Origin: Siphonodentalium dalli
Taxonomy: Eukaryota > Mollusca > Scaphopoda > Gadilida > Siphonodentaliidae
Direction of reading: 5' to 3'
Length of the DNA: 64,000 nucleotides
Assembly: GCA_032622095.1 (NCBI GenBank)
Contig: CP136065.1
Span: forward strand, 113,687,195-113,751,194
The notes below the pieces were generated by a model, which was given only the letters and a program-made list of their open reading frames with translations, had not been told where the DNA came from and did no database searches. The translations under genes were made by a program, and so were the position numbers. This document shows, piece by piece, positions 46,023-57,581 of the stretch; the first letter of the stretch is position 1; each line of letters starts with the position of its first letter.

Positions 46023-49000
46023 GTACAGTTACAATAATCATACAGTTGAAAATATTACACTGTCGTGTTTCAGAAGTCATGGTCCTCATATTCGGTGTCA
46101 ACACCTCAATTTGAAACGTGTCATTGACGGCGACTCATTTTTGTCACGTTCTATAGTAATCCATAATAACGTATTTTATATTGAACCCATACCAATAAAA
46201 ACGTCTGAAAGAAAAAGGCCCCCTTTTCTTCCAGCATGCAGTGTTTGATCGCCGACGAAATCGAACGTTCGGATCATTAAACTGGTTCCCGGTATATATA
46301 CATAATTATTCCTTAAAGGCCGCATGGATGCCCTTCATTGTATGTTATAATTTAGAAATTACCGTTACAAATTATATAAGGTTCCCAAAGAATATACTAA
46401 TAGTATAGTACTAGTGTGAATGCAACTTTGTTTGAGCCGAGTGCTTGTTTGTATACAGCCCGTAAAGAGTGAGCCACAAGTAAAACACTCAACACCGTGA
46501 CCGTTATTTTTAGGAGACTGCTTCACTGCGGCCCATTCAACACCGAAATCTTCAGTGCCGATGATTAGATAGCGCTATACCGGTATGTTGTAAACAACTT
46601 GTTGGCAGTTTTATCCAAAGTTCATTAGTGCGGTCTCCCTGGTGTTGATTGTTTTGCTTATCGCATACTCTTTATGTACTGTGTCGTAATTTGGTGGTTG
46701 TTTACATAACTTGGCAATATCATACTATTTGCGCGATAGTTATGACTGGTGTAAGAGCAAGTTGGTCTATATATTAATATTCTTTCTGTTTATAGATGTT
46801 TTAACGGGTGTGACTATTTTAACAGCCATAACCACAGCGAAAGACATCCGTGTCGTCAACCACCTGTGTTCAAATGGATGACTTAAGTTAGACAATGGTC
46901 TCATTCGGCCGTTGGTTCCATTATAGAGAGCCAAGGATATCGTTATGTCCCATACGTTTACGATAACGGGGTCAACATAAGCTATATTTGAATAACATTT
47001 CGTCTGCCGTCCATACACTCGTCAGTCAACAATATTGTCACCATGCCATATATGACAGGTTACAAAACAAACCGAGAATTAACACAACACATTTTTTTTA
47101 TGTATGGTAGCAACAGGAAAACGACCTGGGTAGGTCATGTTGTCTCCACATGAAATAGGTAATGTTGCCTCCACATGCCATCTCATTTCTTTTTCTTATT
47201 ATGTCAGTGTTAATATTTTACAATTATTTCTTGTTTGATTTCCACAAATCTCTTTTCTGTATGCTGTCTAGATGAGAGTTTTAGTTTTAGGGCGCCAGTC
47301 AAAGCTAAATAAAACTTTCTTCATGTTTTCGACTTTGTCTCAATGTGGCATGCCCAACAATTCGAATTTCTGATATAGGATTAAATAAACAACAATCTAT
47401 AAAGCGTGTTCTAATTTCTGCCATTGCTGCATGGTATGGCGTACACACCTATATCCATGATAGATAGATCATAGGCATCGGGAATGCTAAGCGATGCTCC
47501 GGATCAAATTCCCGGCAGATATGATCAGTTACAGAAAGTATATGTCATGACTGTATGCGCGCTCGCATTTGTAGGTGCACGAGTAAACACATGTATATAA
47601 GTACACATAAATTCGTTGATACCAACCATATATCATAGATTAGTAAATATATTATCTGATTAGGATGAGTAAAAAAGTATACATCTATTAAACGCAACAC
47701 CGATGTATACCATATAATACCACCCATCCACACCAGCTTAATGATTTGTTGCGTATGTATACATGTACATGTATTGATGATTCGTAGTTTTTTCTATTTT
47801 CTCTGTAATGTCTTTTATGATGACCAGAGTTACTATTTAAATTGAGGTTCGTTACGATGGCCGGTGACATGTCAGCTAACGAGCTTTCAGAAAACTATTC
47901 GCTAAATTCAATACTGGTGTTACTTAGGGCGAGACATGAGTCTGCGATAATAATCATAAGCTGATCTATAGTTGACACAAATAGCAATACCGTCTTTGAG
48001 ACTATATCCGGCCGACGTCGAAGATTGTCCGCGAATGTCGTACAGGTGTGCCAATTACCTGTCATCAATTTATTCCAAACGTCAAAATACGACATAAAAT
48101 TAAGATGGAAAAGGGCAATATAAGTTTGGCAGGAAATCGATGGAAACATACCTTTGCTATGAGAGGTCAGCGAAGTCGTATATTATTGATTCTTTAAAGT
48201 TACTCAGTTTTCAAACCACATATTAAATACAGTATCTATATTTAATAATATATTTTAAGCGACTAGCGGAAATAAAAGAAATAATCGCCTCGAAGAAATA
48301 TGAGCCCTTTTTCTATAGCAAGATCAAATACATATAATGAAAAATACACCCAGTGGGCAGTTACACATATAAATACATCTATCTGTCTGTTCACTAATTT
48401 TCTTCCAGACCCCTGGACCGATTTCTAAATTTGCTCAAATGGAATTTCAATAAATTGTGTATCAATCTGACCAGCACAAAACTTTATTTTCATATAAATT
48501 ACATAAAGTGACTCTCGTAGGCGAAATAATTATATTATGTCGTCTGTTTATCGGCGATTTGTTCGGGACGATTGAAGGACATTCTTGTGCAGTTCAAATA
48601 TCGGTTATATCCTTCATGTAAGAATACACGAAACCACACACCCCTCTCCGTTATCCATGTGTATTAAGGTAGGGTTATGGTTATGGTTAGGGTTAGAGTT
48701 ATGGTTAGGGCTAAGGTTAGGGTAAGGTATTTTACGAAAGGGCGCATCCGATGTTGTTCACTATTTACCAAATGATAGTTCAATGATGCATTCGTCAAAT
48801 GGATGTAGTGAATGAATCGTAAAATATCAGTTTGATGTAGTGAAGTAAGCACACAATATCTTTTAAAATTATTATCTTCCGAATTTGCTGTCATAAACGT
48901 TCACACGCACTTGCTAGCTAGTATCAGATATACCGTACCGAGCGGTGAGAATATGTAACAAAGAGCGATGTGAAAAATCGTGTATCTTTACTATACATTA

Positions 49001-50387
49001 CATTTGGGGCCTCAATACTATGGGTCGCATTAACAATATGGTGTCTCTCCCTTGAACATTTGCATGTGGGTTTAGAAGTACAACCTAATTTTGAGTGGAA
49101 GGCACAATGAAAATAATCTTTTGGCACCAGAAATTAAGTTTTCTTTCATTATTTTTCAACAGACTGTGGGATAATATCTTTAACGTCATGTACATAAAAG
49201 GAAGTTTAATTTATACTATTGTAGCGATTAAAAATGACGATATTTTATTATTTCCGTATTGATTCCTGGCTCTTGTGACATTCCTAAATTATGGATATCT
49301 CTCTTCACATGTGTCCAGACGTCAGAAAGCTCTGCTCAACGTGCAGAACAGCATTTATCGTTATCGCGTTTTACGAATTAACCCAGTTCTACAAACGAAA
49401 GTCGTCTCTGTCGACAAAATCGTTATTGGCTCATCTTCTCTATATGTACTCGTTTCTCGCCACTTTAATTTCCGATCCAGGTCAGTAATTGGTTTTACGA
49501 GCCAACCTTACTTAAGACATTAGTTTCTGGAGAAATATGTAAATATTTGATTACGGAACAAGGGGCCGATTAAACACTCGTGTTCTGGCGTAACTCGAGT
49601 GTGCTGTCCTTGTGTAATATCGAGCAGAATCGGAGTTTTCAATTGTGAAAGCTTCTAGCTATTCCAAACAAACAGCACAATTTAAAAACATTATTAACCA
49701 CATGTGAGCACGATAGGGACCGAGTTAATATCTGTCATATCAGGAACTCAGATTATGGTAGAATCCATTTATTAAAGACAGTTTTAATTAATGGATATAT
49801 ACTATCTGGTATAGTAAATTCAACATACCAACCTTTGTTGTCCTAGTTGAGAACGGCGTCAAAAGTCAATTCCAAAGGATGTCATGTTGAAAGCCAAACT
49901 TGTTCCCGGGTGGTTCGCGGATCCATTCCGATGCTCGACAAACTAAAAATCGTAAATGACCTAGATATCGAACCTCAGCTGAATCTCGTTTGATTACCAA
50001 AATAGGGTCGACCGCTTTGCGTTATATCTGTGAACATCAGAGGCTAATTTTCTCTTAATACTGGTGCGACTATATGAACAAACATGCCTCTGCTGTTCTC
50101 ACCACACATGAATTCTAATTTAAAGAGAAAATCAAATATAATTTCGTAAATCTCTCCAGAATATAACTATCATGACGATAGATGATGTATTATTGTGGGT
50201 GAACCGCGAGTGACGCCGCGATTATGACACCGAAAAAACAGACCAGGGCAGTTATGGTTGTTCGAACAGTCCAAAAACTGTTCTCGGTCTTGGTGACGTC
50301 AAGTTACCAACTAATTACCAACCAAGAAACGGATACAAATATTCACACGAGATGAGTGGCCCGCCAAACACCAATACCAAGGATACC
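46023..50387. other. Cyclase intron, first part
   Basis: No additional cyclase exon was found, and none is needed because exons d and e join in known order. Anonymous ORFs only. Contains the TTAGGG-like patch at 48665-48727. Confidence 0.7.
48665..48727 (+). repeat. Interstitial telomere-like repeat
   Basis: Degenerate iterations of GGTTAGGGTTA / GGTTATGGTTA, about ten hexamers. TTAGGG is the telomere unit in many animals including molluscs. Short and degenerate, so an internal relic, not a chromosome end. Confidence 0.8.
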
Positions 50388-50548
50388 TATTGTATACGTA
50401 TGTTAGTTTTATGTTCGTTTATGTTTCGTATTGAGACATTCCGTTTGACCGGAAGTTATTTGTTGTTGTTTAGCCATACACGTATTCTGCTTTCCTGTAA
50501 TTTAAATCTGATATCAAAATTATCCTGCTATTGAACTAATACACAACA
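50388..50548 (+). repeat. 5' LTR
   Basis: About 161 bp; one mismatch in the terminal TGT (TAT here). About 80% identical by eye to the 3' LTR, so an old insertion. Confidence 0.78.
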
Positions 50549-52471
50549 AATTGTCGTCAAAGATGGATGCCAATTTTTCCTCCACCTCATCCCTTCACCA
50601 GCAATCCAGACGAGGCGCCTATATCGTGGCATGCATAGGTGGCATGGGAGCTTTGAAAATTACTTCATCGCGAGCATGATTCGCTGTTTGGGAACTGAAG
50701 GGCAGAGAATTTTTCGATCACTCGAAGATACAGCAACTTTTCGTTGTCGCGATTTTAACAGTTTGTGTAACTCTTCTGCTAACCTATGGCATTGGTTACC
50801 TAAGCACAAACCAGACGAACGAAAAATAGGTTACACCAAGTTTTGAAACCTGCAGACCTGCATTTCCATAAATTGTATTTCCACATCGAGTGTCGTGCCC
50901 AATTCCAGGTATCTCTCTGGAGCCTAACCACTGGTTGCTTCCAAAAGATTCGTTCTAGCATCTTAACAGGCCTAAAGGGACTATTAACCCATTGACGATT
51001 TAGCAATCCATGGACATGCACAGGCAGAACATGATGAACACCTGAACACCATTGTAGAGACTTTCCAGATACACAATTTTACTCTGAATAAAGAATAATG
51101 TGTAATATGAGTACCTGAAATAGAATATCTGGGTTATCGTGTTTCAGCTGATGGACTCAAGCCAACAACATCGAACACGGAAGCAATTTTGAAGTAACCG
51201 GAACCTACAAATATGAAGAAAATGCAGTCTTTTCTTGATACTTTAATCTGAAATTTGTATCGAACTATGCTGAAATTGCGGAACCGTTGAGAAAATTGCT
51301 TCGTAAAACGGAACTGTGGCAGTGGAATGAACCACAGCAAAAATCGTTCATAACCCTGAAAGAAAAAAATGCTTCACCGCCAGTTTTGACACACTTCGAT
51401 CCTGATGGACAGATCCTAGTTACAACCGATGCTTCGGGCATATCATTAGGCGAAGTTATTTCACAAGTTGTCGATGGATAGGAACGACCGATTCATTTTG
51501 CTTCCGGGACACTGACGCCGACCGTTAGAAACTATTCAGCTGGATAACGTGAATTGTTAGCTTGCTTATTCGCATGTGAGCACTGGAATATTTTGCTTTA
51601 TGGCAGGACGTTCACACTCAGAACTGACCACTAAGCATTGGTAACGTTGTTAAGTACACCAGTCACAGGACACAAACCCCTCAGGATATACCGGTAGTCA
51701 GGTAGACTGTAGCAGTACAATTTCACATTTCAGTATATTTCGGGGAAAACAATCAAGATGCTGATATGTTGAGTAGTGTTGTGCGATTGACCCACATGTT
51801 GCCGCTACTCGGGAACATCTGGAACAACCTATATTCACAATCATGTTTAAACCATTGGAAGGCCTAGTGACACTAAGTCTTGATTAACTGAAATATGAAT
51901 ATTCACATGATGACATATACAGCCATTTTGTTGAATATACGCGATATGGTTGACCGAACAAAGTACCAAATGAACTGACAACTTTTGGGTGGATAAAAGA
52001 TTCACTCTCAGTTTGGAATGACTGTCTACTATCAAGTGGTGAGAGAACCACTCTCCGAAATAAAACTTTTGTGATGACACTTAAAGGACATCCCAGTACT
52101 TTGAAAATGAAGCAAAACTGTCGCAATACGATTTGGTGGCCTAAATTGGAGAGTCAAATTGTAGAGATTGTAAAAGAATGTGAGTCATGCACAATAAGCG
52201 AAAAAAACATTCAAATTCCATAAACCCCCGATGCAGCCAACACCGTGGCCCGAGAAACTGTGGCAGCATATTTTTGGAGAAATTCAGATCGCACAAGGGG
52301 AAATAATTTAATCGTGGTACGTGATTCTATTCTATAAGTGGCCAGAAATAGCATCAGTAACATTTTACCACAGCGATCAGTATCACGTAGGTCACAACTA
52401 CAATGTATTAAACCTAGATGACTGAGTGAAGTATGCTATCGGTTACAATGCAGCTTCATTCAGAGGGACAC

Positions 52472-52634
52472 TGTTGTATACGTATACTAGTCATGTTTTT
52501 ATGTTCCTTTTGGTATTGAGACATCAGGTATGACCGGAAATTATGTATTGTTGTTTAGCAATACACGTGTTTTGTTTTCCTGTAATTAAAACGTGACATC
52601 GAAATTACCTTGCATGTTGAAATAATACACAACA
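52472..52634 (+). repeat. 3' LTR
   Basis: TGTTGTATACGTATAC to AATACACAACA, about 163 bp, preceded by a short purine-rich stretch (CAGAGGGACA). Confidence 0.8.
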
Positions 52635-52832
52635 CCATTAAAACGGCCCATTTGTATGGCGAATTGTGGAAGTTGCTTTTCGGGATGGGCTCTCTCAACG
52701 TATTGAGGCGAAATGCTGAACATAGAAATTAATAATTGGCGTCAGAATTTCGTTCTGCTGTAGGCCTTTCCGTTTCTCATTTGTCGAACTTGATATTAGA
52801 TGCTCACGAATCCAACGTTTTTATTTCCATAG

Positions 52833-52971
52833 GATGGACTGAAGCGTAGGATGGAAAAGTTAAAGAAAGACATCGAAGAGGCTAGTTGCGCAGTACAAGA
52901 AGAAAAGGCTAAAAACGTCCAGCTCTTAGAGATGATTTTCCCATCAGTTATAGCCAACCGGTTATGGAAAG
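52833..52971 (+). CDS. Guanylate cyclase exon e: signalling helix
   Basis: DGLKRRMEKLKKDIEEASCA, EEKAKNVQLLEMIFP and SVIANRLWKG: the coiled coil and the hinge into the catalytic domain. DGL(K/R)(K/R)R at the start and LW-x-G at the end are alpha-type features. Acceptor TTATTTCCATAG, donor GTAATA, ends after the first base of a Gly codon. Preceded by a ~6.8-kb intron containing an LTR retrotransposon. Confidence 0.94.
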
Positions 52972-53005
52972 GTAATAGTTTGTAACACACAGTTTGTGAC
53001 ATATA

Positions 53006-53166
53006 CAGTAATGCTCTAAATAATCGACTCCTTAACCACAGCATAATTATGGGTAACTTTTCAGGATTTAGTCGGAAATATGGCCTGTTGCCATTCATCG
53101 GAAAGCTCTCAGAGCTTTCCGATAATTATGCTGTGGTTAAGGAGTCGATTATTTAGGGAATTACTG
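53006..53166. mobile_element. Pogo/Tigger-like MITE with TA duplication
   Basis: CAGTAATGCTCTAAATAATC at the left and GATTATTTAGGGAATTACTG at the right, with inverted arms continuing through GACTCCTTAACCACAGCATA. TA on each side. TIRs starting CAGTAAT with TA duplications fit the Tc1/mariner-pogo group; no transposase. A half copy lies at 42081. Confidence 0.85.
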
Positions 53167-53168
53167 TA

Positions 53169-54230
53169 TGACAGATTAGAGGACAGTCTGAGTATGGACA
53201 TGATTGATGAACAACGTGTTAAACACTTCCACTGATTTGCGAATTGTTTTAGAACACTACACTCCAGGCCTTAGCAAATATATTTCTGCAATTGATAATT
53301 GAAATCAATATGCAATGTGCTGAGGCAATTACGGTTGACTAATTCAATGTCTAATAGTGTTTCACTATAGTGTCCTTTATTAGTGACAAATGTTTGATGC
53401 CATCCAAATTTGATTGTGTTTTATATCTGGTGGAAATATGGGCCACACATATATGACAGAACATCTTATCTGGCGATTGATATTATCACGTGACAAAGCT
53501 AGCGCGATATCTCCAAGAGCTATATCACGATAGCACGTGGATCGTGTCAACCATTTGTTGACAAATCACCTATGCTTTTATATTGTGGGCGCATTTAGAC
53601 GGCAATTGCCCCACAACGATCATGCATTATAGATAAAATTGGTGAAAATTTAATTAACGACGTTTTTATCAATACAACAACATGAGGGAATGGTGTGCAA
53701 TATCCGGCGACGGATGTGCACAGTGATGATGCAATATAAATGATTAGGTCGGCATGTTCACTCAGGATCATGTTTGAAATTGGATTCTTGTAACAAAATG
53801 CCGGAACAAACAATTCCGACTAACTGAAATGATTTACTAACTTGCATTGAACCATCGTTAATGTTATTTTGTTTTAGTTTTCTTTAAGGCATAAACTGAT
53901 GTCACGCTATTGTCATGTTTCAATTGTGTGGTCAACTAGTCGCAGAATATATGGATACTTAATATATATTGACTTTGTATATACCAGAACGACAAGTTTC
54001 GCATTCAGAAGTGAAAGAAGCATTCTGCATGTAGGTTTACTGGGAAGAAAATAATATGACGCATATGGAATCAATTTTATGGTTTTGAGACGATAATGTC
54101 TTTCCAACACACACGATGTGCACGTAGTTTGTGTATTTATCGACATAAACACCCGAAATAAAACAGAATCGCGCAATTTCTATGTTCATTTTGAGACTTC
54201 AATATTATGTTGCTTTAATAATAATTGCAG
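53169..54230. other. Cyclase intron, no other feature
   Basis: A minus-strand ORF at 53595-53813 is anonymous. No exon is missing from the cyclase at this point. Confidence 0.6.
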
Positions 54231-54397
54231 GGGAGAAGGTAGAACCGAAAAAGGTGGACAACGTCACGGTGCTGTTTAGTGACATTGTTGGGTTCACTGC
54301 CATATGTGCAACATCCACACCGATACAGGTTGTCAACATGCTGAGCTCCCTCTATACACACTTTGACAACTTCTGCGGGACGCTTGATGTATACAAG
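54231..54397 (+). CDS. Guanylate cyclase exon f: cyclase domain, first metal site
   Basis: Acceptor ATAATTGCAG; completes Gly and reads EKVEPKKVDNVTVLF, then SDIVGFTAICATSTPIQVVN, then LYTHFDNFCGTLDVYK. The Asp of F-S-D-I-V-G-F is the first metal-binding Asp of class III cyclases, which alpha subunits contribute and beta1 lacks (FSGIV). Ends in phase 0 before GTAGGT. Confidence 0.96.
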
Positions 54398-54842
54398 GTA
54401 GGTCGACTATGTGTTTGGTGGGGTATAGTCAACAGTATATACAGTGTACATTTTCACCAGATAGCATTATGTGTCGCTTTAATATATAAGAAAAAATAAG
54501 TTGACCAAACATATATGAGAGGTTTTGGTGATCGACTATCAAAAGAGGACGTATTGAATGTATACTTTTTTGAAAGCGTATACTATTCTAGAATGATGTG
54601 AATTATTGCATGGTCTGTTCACAAATATATGAAGTTTTCACAGTTTAAATGGTATGCAGTGACGTCAGTCATTTTGCAGATGTGAATATCTCAAGGACAT
54701 CTCAGGCAACCTAAATTTCCCCGTACTTGTAACCATTGCACGAAGACCTCGACCATTGCCTTTGTTTATATTCATGGCATTATAAAATAAGGGATCAGAC
54801 CTTTCCAAAAGGAATTAATGATATATATTGTGTCAACTTCAG

Positions 54843-54986
54843 ATAGAGACAATCGGTGACGCCTACTGTGTGGCAGGAGGACTTCACAGAGTGAGTGAAT
54901 ATCACGCACAACAGATTGCATGGATGGCGCTCAAGATGATGGAAGCCACAAAGTCAGTGAAAAGCCAAGACGGGACAGACCTGAAG
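54843..54986 (+). CDS. Guanylate cyclase exon g: second metal site
   Basis: [20 protein letters not shown], then [19 protein letters not shown], ending DGTDLK before [17 protein letters not shown] is the alpha-type signature with the second metal-binding Asp. The next expected block (MRIG-x-H-x-G, then MPRYCLFG) was not found in 54987-64000, so at least one more exon must lie downstream, or the gene is truncated. Confidence 0.96.
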
Positions 54987-55114
54987 GTATGTGTCGTCGG
55001 AATCCACGACTGAATCATTAGCATTCTTTTAAATACAGGTTTGCACCCCTCCCAGTGACGTGGTGAGCGCTCGACTTGAACGCATTCTAAATAGTAAACT
55101 AACTATTATGGATA

Positions 55115-55705
55115 ACTAGCTGGGGTACCCGGTATTGCTCAGGTAAAGAATGAGTAGATTATTAGTGCCCCTTCAAGTTACTTAAGCTGAGGCAAACACC
55201 ACCTATTGCATGACAATCTCTGGATAAAGTTATCTCTATTTTTTCAGTTGATAATAAACACTCTTTATTGATAATTATTTGTGACTTTAAGTCATCTGAT
55301 GTCAACGGCACGTATCCCATGACACTCACCGTGTGAAATTACCTCTGTGTGACAATTTATTATTTTCTCACATATATTCTGAGTTGATAATGCACGCCCC
55401 TCGTTGATCAGCTATGGCACCTAACCAGTGTCACTCCTTGTGTCAAGATACCCACGTGAATCAATTTCCAATTACCATCTTCCAACAATGTTTGGTATAT
55501 TATTAATTATTAAGTTAAAATTAATTATTAGTGCCCTCTTAAGATATATTATGTCAACGGTACCTACCCCATGACACTACATGTGTCAATTGACCCCTGT
55601 CTACAAATTATCAGTTCCGATGGTCCAGCCGTTTGGTCGCTCATAGCCAGACAGACAAACTAACAATCTAACAAACAAACAAATAGAGTTTTATTAGTAT
55701 AGATA
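55115..55705 (+). repeat. Dispersed retroelement-like repeat
   Basis: Begins ACTAGCTGGGGTACCCGG and ends AACAAACAAACAAATAGAG followed by TTTATTAGTATAGAT, the typical terminal layout of truncated RTE- or Penelope-type elements and their derivatives in animal genomes. Internal direct repeats (ATTATTAGTGCCC) at 55158 and 55524. Class not determined. Confidence 0.55.
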
Positions 55706-55743
55706 ATTATTCTACATGCAGTAGATGAATACTTCGTGGAACC

Positions 55744-55929
55744 ATGTTTCAAAAGTGGGCGATGAAAAGAGTTACCTATTTCCGAATGATTTTTGTTTTG
55801 TTTGCAACTTGTGTTTATGGTAAACTAGATTCCATAAACAATCAGGGAGTACCTCGAATGAAATCTCGACCCGCTAACCAAGCAATTAACATACCCGACG
55901 AAGGTCTTTATCAATCATACATCGACCAG
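55744..55929 (+). CDS. Possible first exon of a secreted protein (weak)
   Basis: Frame from ATG at 55744 or 55762: MKRVTYFRMIFVLFATCVYG is a convincing signal peptide (basic start, hydrophobic core, small residues before a cleavage site). It is followed by a hydrophilic stretch ending DEGLYQSYIDQ at a CAG|GTTATA donor-like site. No family recognised, no downstream exon assigned, and signal-peptide-like frames do occur by chance in 9 kb of AT-rich DNA. If real, its position inside or after the cyclase locus implies either a nested gene or a truncated cyclase. Confidence 0.25.
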
Positions 55930-56992
55930 GTTATAATTTTGTTTTCGCGTGTAATGCTTGACTTCTGTCATCGCAGACGTATTTTCTTTATTACTTTATG
56001 ACATAACATAAGACCATCTGACTGTGAATGTGCATATATTTTTTGGACAATTGTGGACATATAGTTAATTTAGTGCATGTATTAATCATGCTTAGTTAAT
56101 ATTTATGTTACTCATAAACTTATAGAATGAGCGGTTAAGCCCACAGGCTGGAGGTAGCACGAGTGACCATAGATAGTTGATGCTTAACTGGGTTAAGTAT
56201 CACATTGGCAGCCTTAGTGGTATACCTATACGCTGCTATATGGGAGATAATGAGCGCACATGACGCTAACTCACTTATCACAAAGGGTCAATTGGCAAGT
56301 CTGATGGACCATTTGAGCTTGCAGAGCTATATATGTTTACCTACGTGGATATTACACGACTCAATCTTCTTTCTTCATCTATAATCTTCCCTTGTGATAG
56401 AGTAGCTGACAAGAAAAGAACTCGCCAATTGCCTTCTTGTCACAGGCTGTACACAAACAAAACCATCGCGGTGATTTGCGACTGTCCGAGATAATGGGAG
56501 CAACACCGATATCAATGCTTATCATGTCATTTCCGGAAACTACTCCCCGAGATTAATGCCGGATAACATCGGAAGCGCCGAGAGGGATAAAACATTGTTA
56601 AGAATCAACAACATTATACATATGTTATCGGACAAGCGCTATGACCCAAATAAAGTATATTGGTTTTTTCAGATAATGGTATAACTATTACTATGCGATT
56701 ATATAGAGACATCAGTTCCGCCATTACATTTTGCCGATATCCATTTCACTAGCCATAAAGTTTGCATGGTCCGTTGCCTGTGTATATTAGAATGAAGATA
56801 TAATGGGACCATTCGAGATGTGAGATTTCTGGTTGATTGGATGCGATGACAATATTGATGGCAAATGAAAAAAATTATCGCTTATATAACGACATTTCTG
56901 ATACGACCATGCATGGCAAAGTTGAACTGCGTCCTGCTTAGCTAATGCCACGAATATCTACTCCGGATTCATCAATAGAGATCATATTCCAT
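55930..56992. other. No gene recognised
   Basis: Searched by eye for the missing cyclase block (MRIG-x-H, MPRYCLFG) on + without success. Confidence 0.5.
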
Positions 56993-57135
56993 CAGTTCAA
57001 GATCTGGGAACTTTTTGAAGATATAACAGGAACCTTTATACCATTATACGGTATTATTTAGAAAATATATTACCTATATCGTATCCGTTATATGCTATAT
57101 AGTTCCCCGTCAAAAAGTTCCCAAGTTTTGAACTG
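56993..57135. repeat. 143-bp inverted-repeat element
   Basis: CAGTTCAAGATCTGGGAACT continuing TTTTGA at the left is matched by TCAAAAAGTTCCCAAGTTTT continuing GAACTG at the right, about 26-bp arms with two or three mismatches. MITE-like, with no clear duplication. The ORF following it (57135-57347) has no recognised domain. Confidence 0.75.
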
Positions 57136-57581
57136 TGCGTATAGCCAGAGTAACGATTCGTGGTATTATTTACGTCCTAGATGTAACTGACACGGAGTAC
57201 CTAATTCACAGAAATGGTTGTGCTGAACACTTCATGTCCATATATCAATTGAATGTTTATACCATTGGCACGGTCACTATAAAGAATTCCAAGGGCGAAA
57301 GCCTTGTCAGAAAAATGCGGTTCTTAGTTTATCGATTCTTTGTTTAAGATTCCTTGTCATGACTTGGTTATTTAGCCCCATACCATTATCGGCAAGAAAA
57401 GTTCAATTGTGACGTATATTTTTTTGTAAAATATTGCTAAATTTAACAGTTCACAACCACTAAAAAACTATAATTGTATTTGTCATAACACATCAAAATG
57501 TGGTGATCACGATTCGATGAAAACTGAAAACATATCGTCAGAAAAGAATCGCGATACATGGAAATCTCTATTTATATAAAA

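Larger units (their letters stand above)
50388..52634 (+). mobile_element. Internally deleted Ty3/gypsy-type LTR retrotransposon
   Basis: LTRs at 50388-50548 and 52472-52634 share TTGTATACGTA, TTGAGACAT, GACCGGAA and AATACACAACA; the LTR ends form TGTTGTAT...ATACACAACA. The internal ~1.9 kb is a dead pol: RT remnant IDDLAIHG and EHDEHLN (about 50991-51045) with EIEYLGYRVSADGLKPT (51120 on), RNase H VTTDASG and FASGTLTPT...RNYSAG (51418-51545) with TLRTDH-stop-ALVTLLS (51610-51655), and an integrase HHCC-like patch (about 52140-52200). gag, protease and most of integrase are missing and stops are frequent. It lies in the cyclase intron in the same orientation. Confidence 0.85.
42619..54986 (+). 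other. Soluble guanylate cyclase gene, 7 exons visible (partial)
   Basis: Exons: 42619-42689, 43507-43628, 44589-45277, 45843-46022, 52833-52971, 54231-54397, 54843-54986. All have AG acceptors and GT donors (GTGAGT, GTTAGT, GTACGT, GTACAG, GTAATA, GTAGGT, GTATGT) and phases that join without a frame break, giving about 504 residues. The order is H-NOX, PAS-like HNOBA, signalling helix, class III cyclase domain. The enzyme would turn GTP into cGMP as half of a cytosolic heterodimer that senses nitric oxide. The start codon and the end of the cyclase domain are not seen. Introns hold a SINE, an LTR retrotransposon, a MITE and other repeats. Coding exons show no stops, so the gene is probably live. 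Confidence 0.93.

Noticed and set aside
48665-48727. Chromosome end
   Set aside because: Short, degenerate and embedded in an intron with coding exons on both sides.
57135-57347. Possible next cyclase exon
   Set aside because: The frame contains none of the expected MRIG or MPRYCLFG blocks and begins at the edge of a MITE-like repeat.
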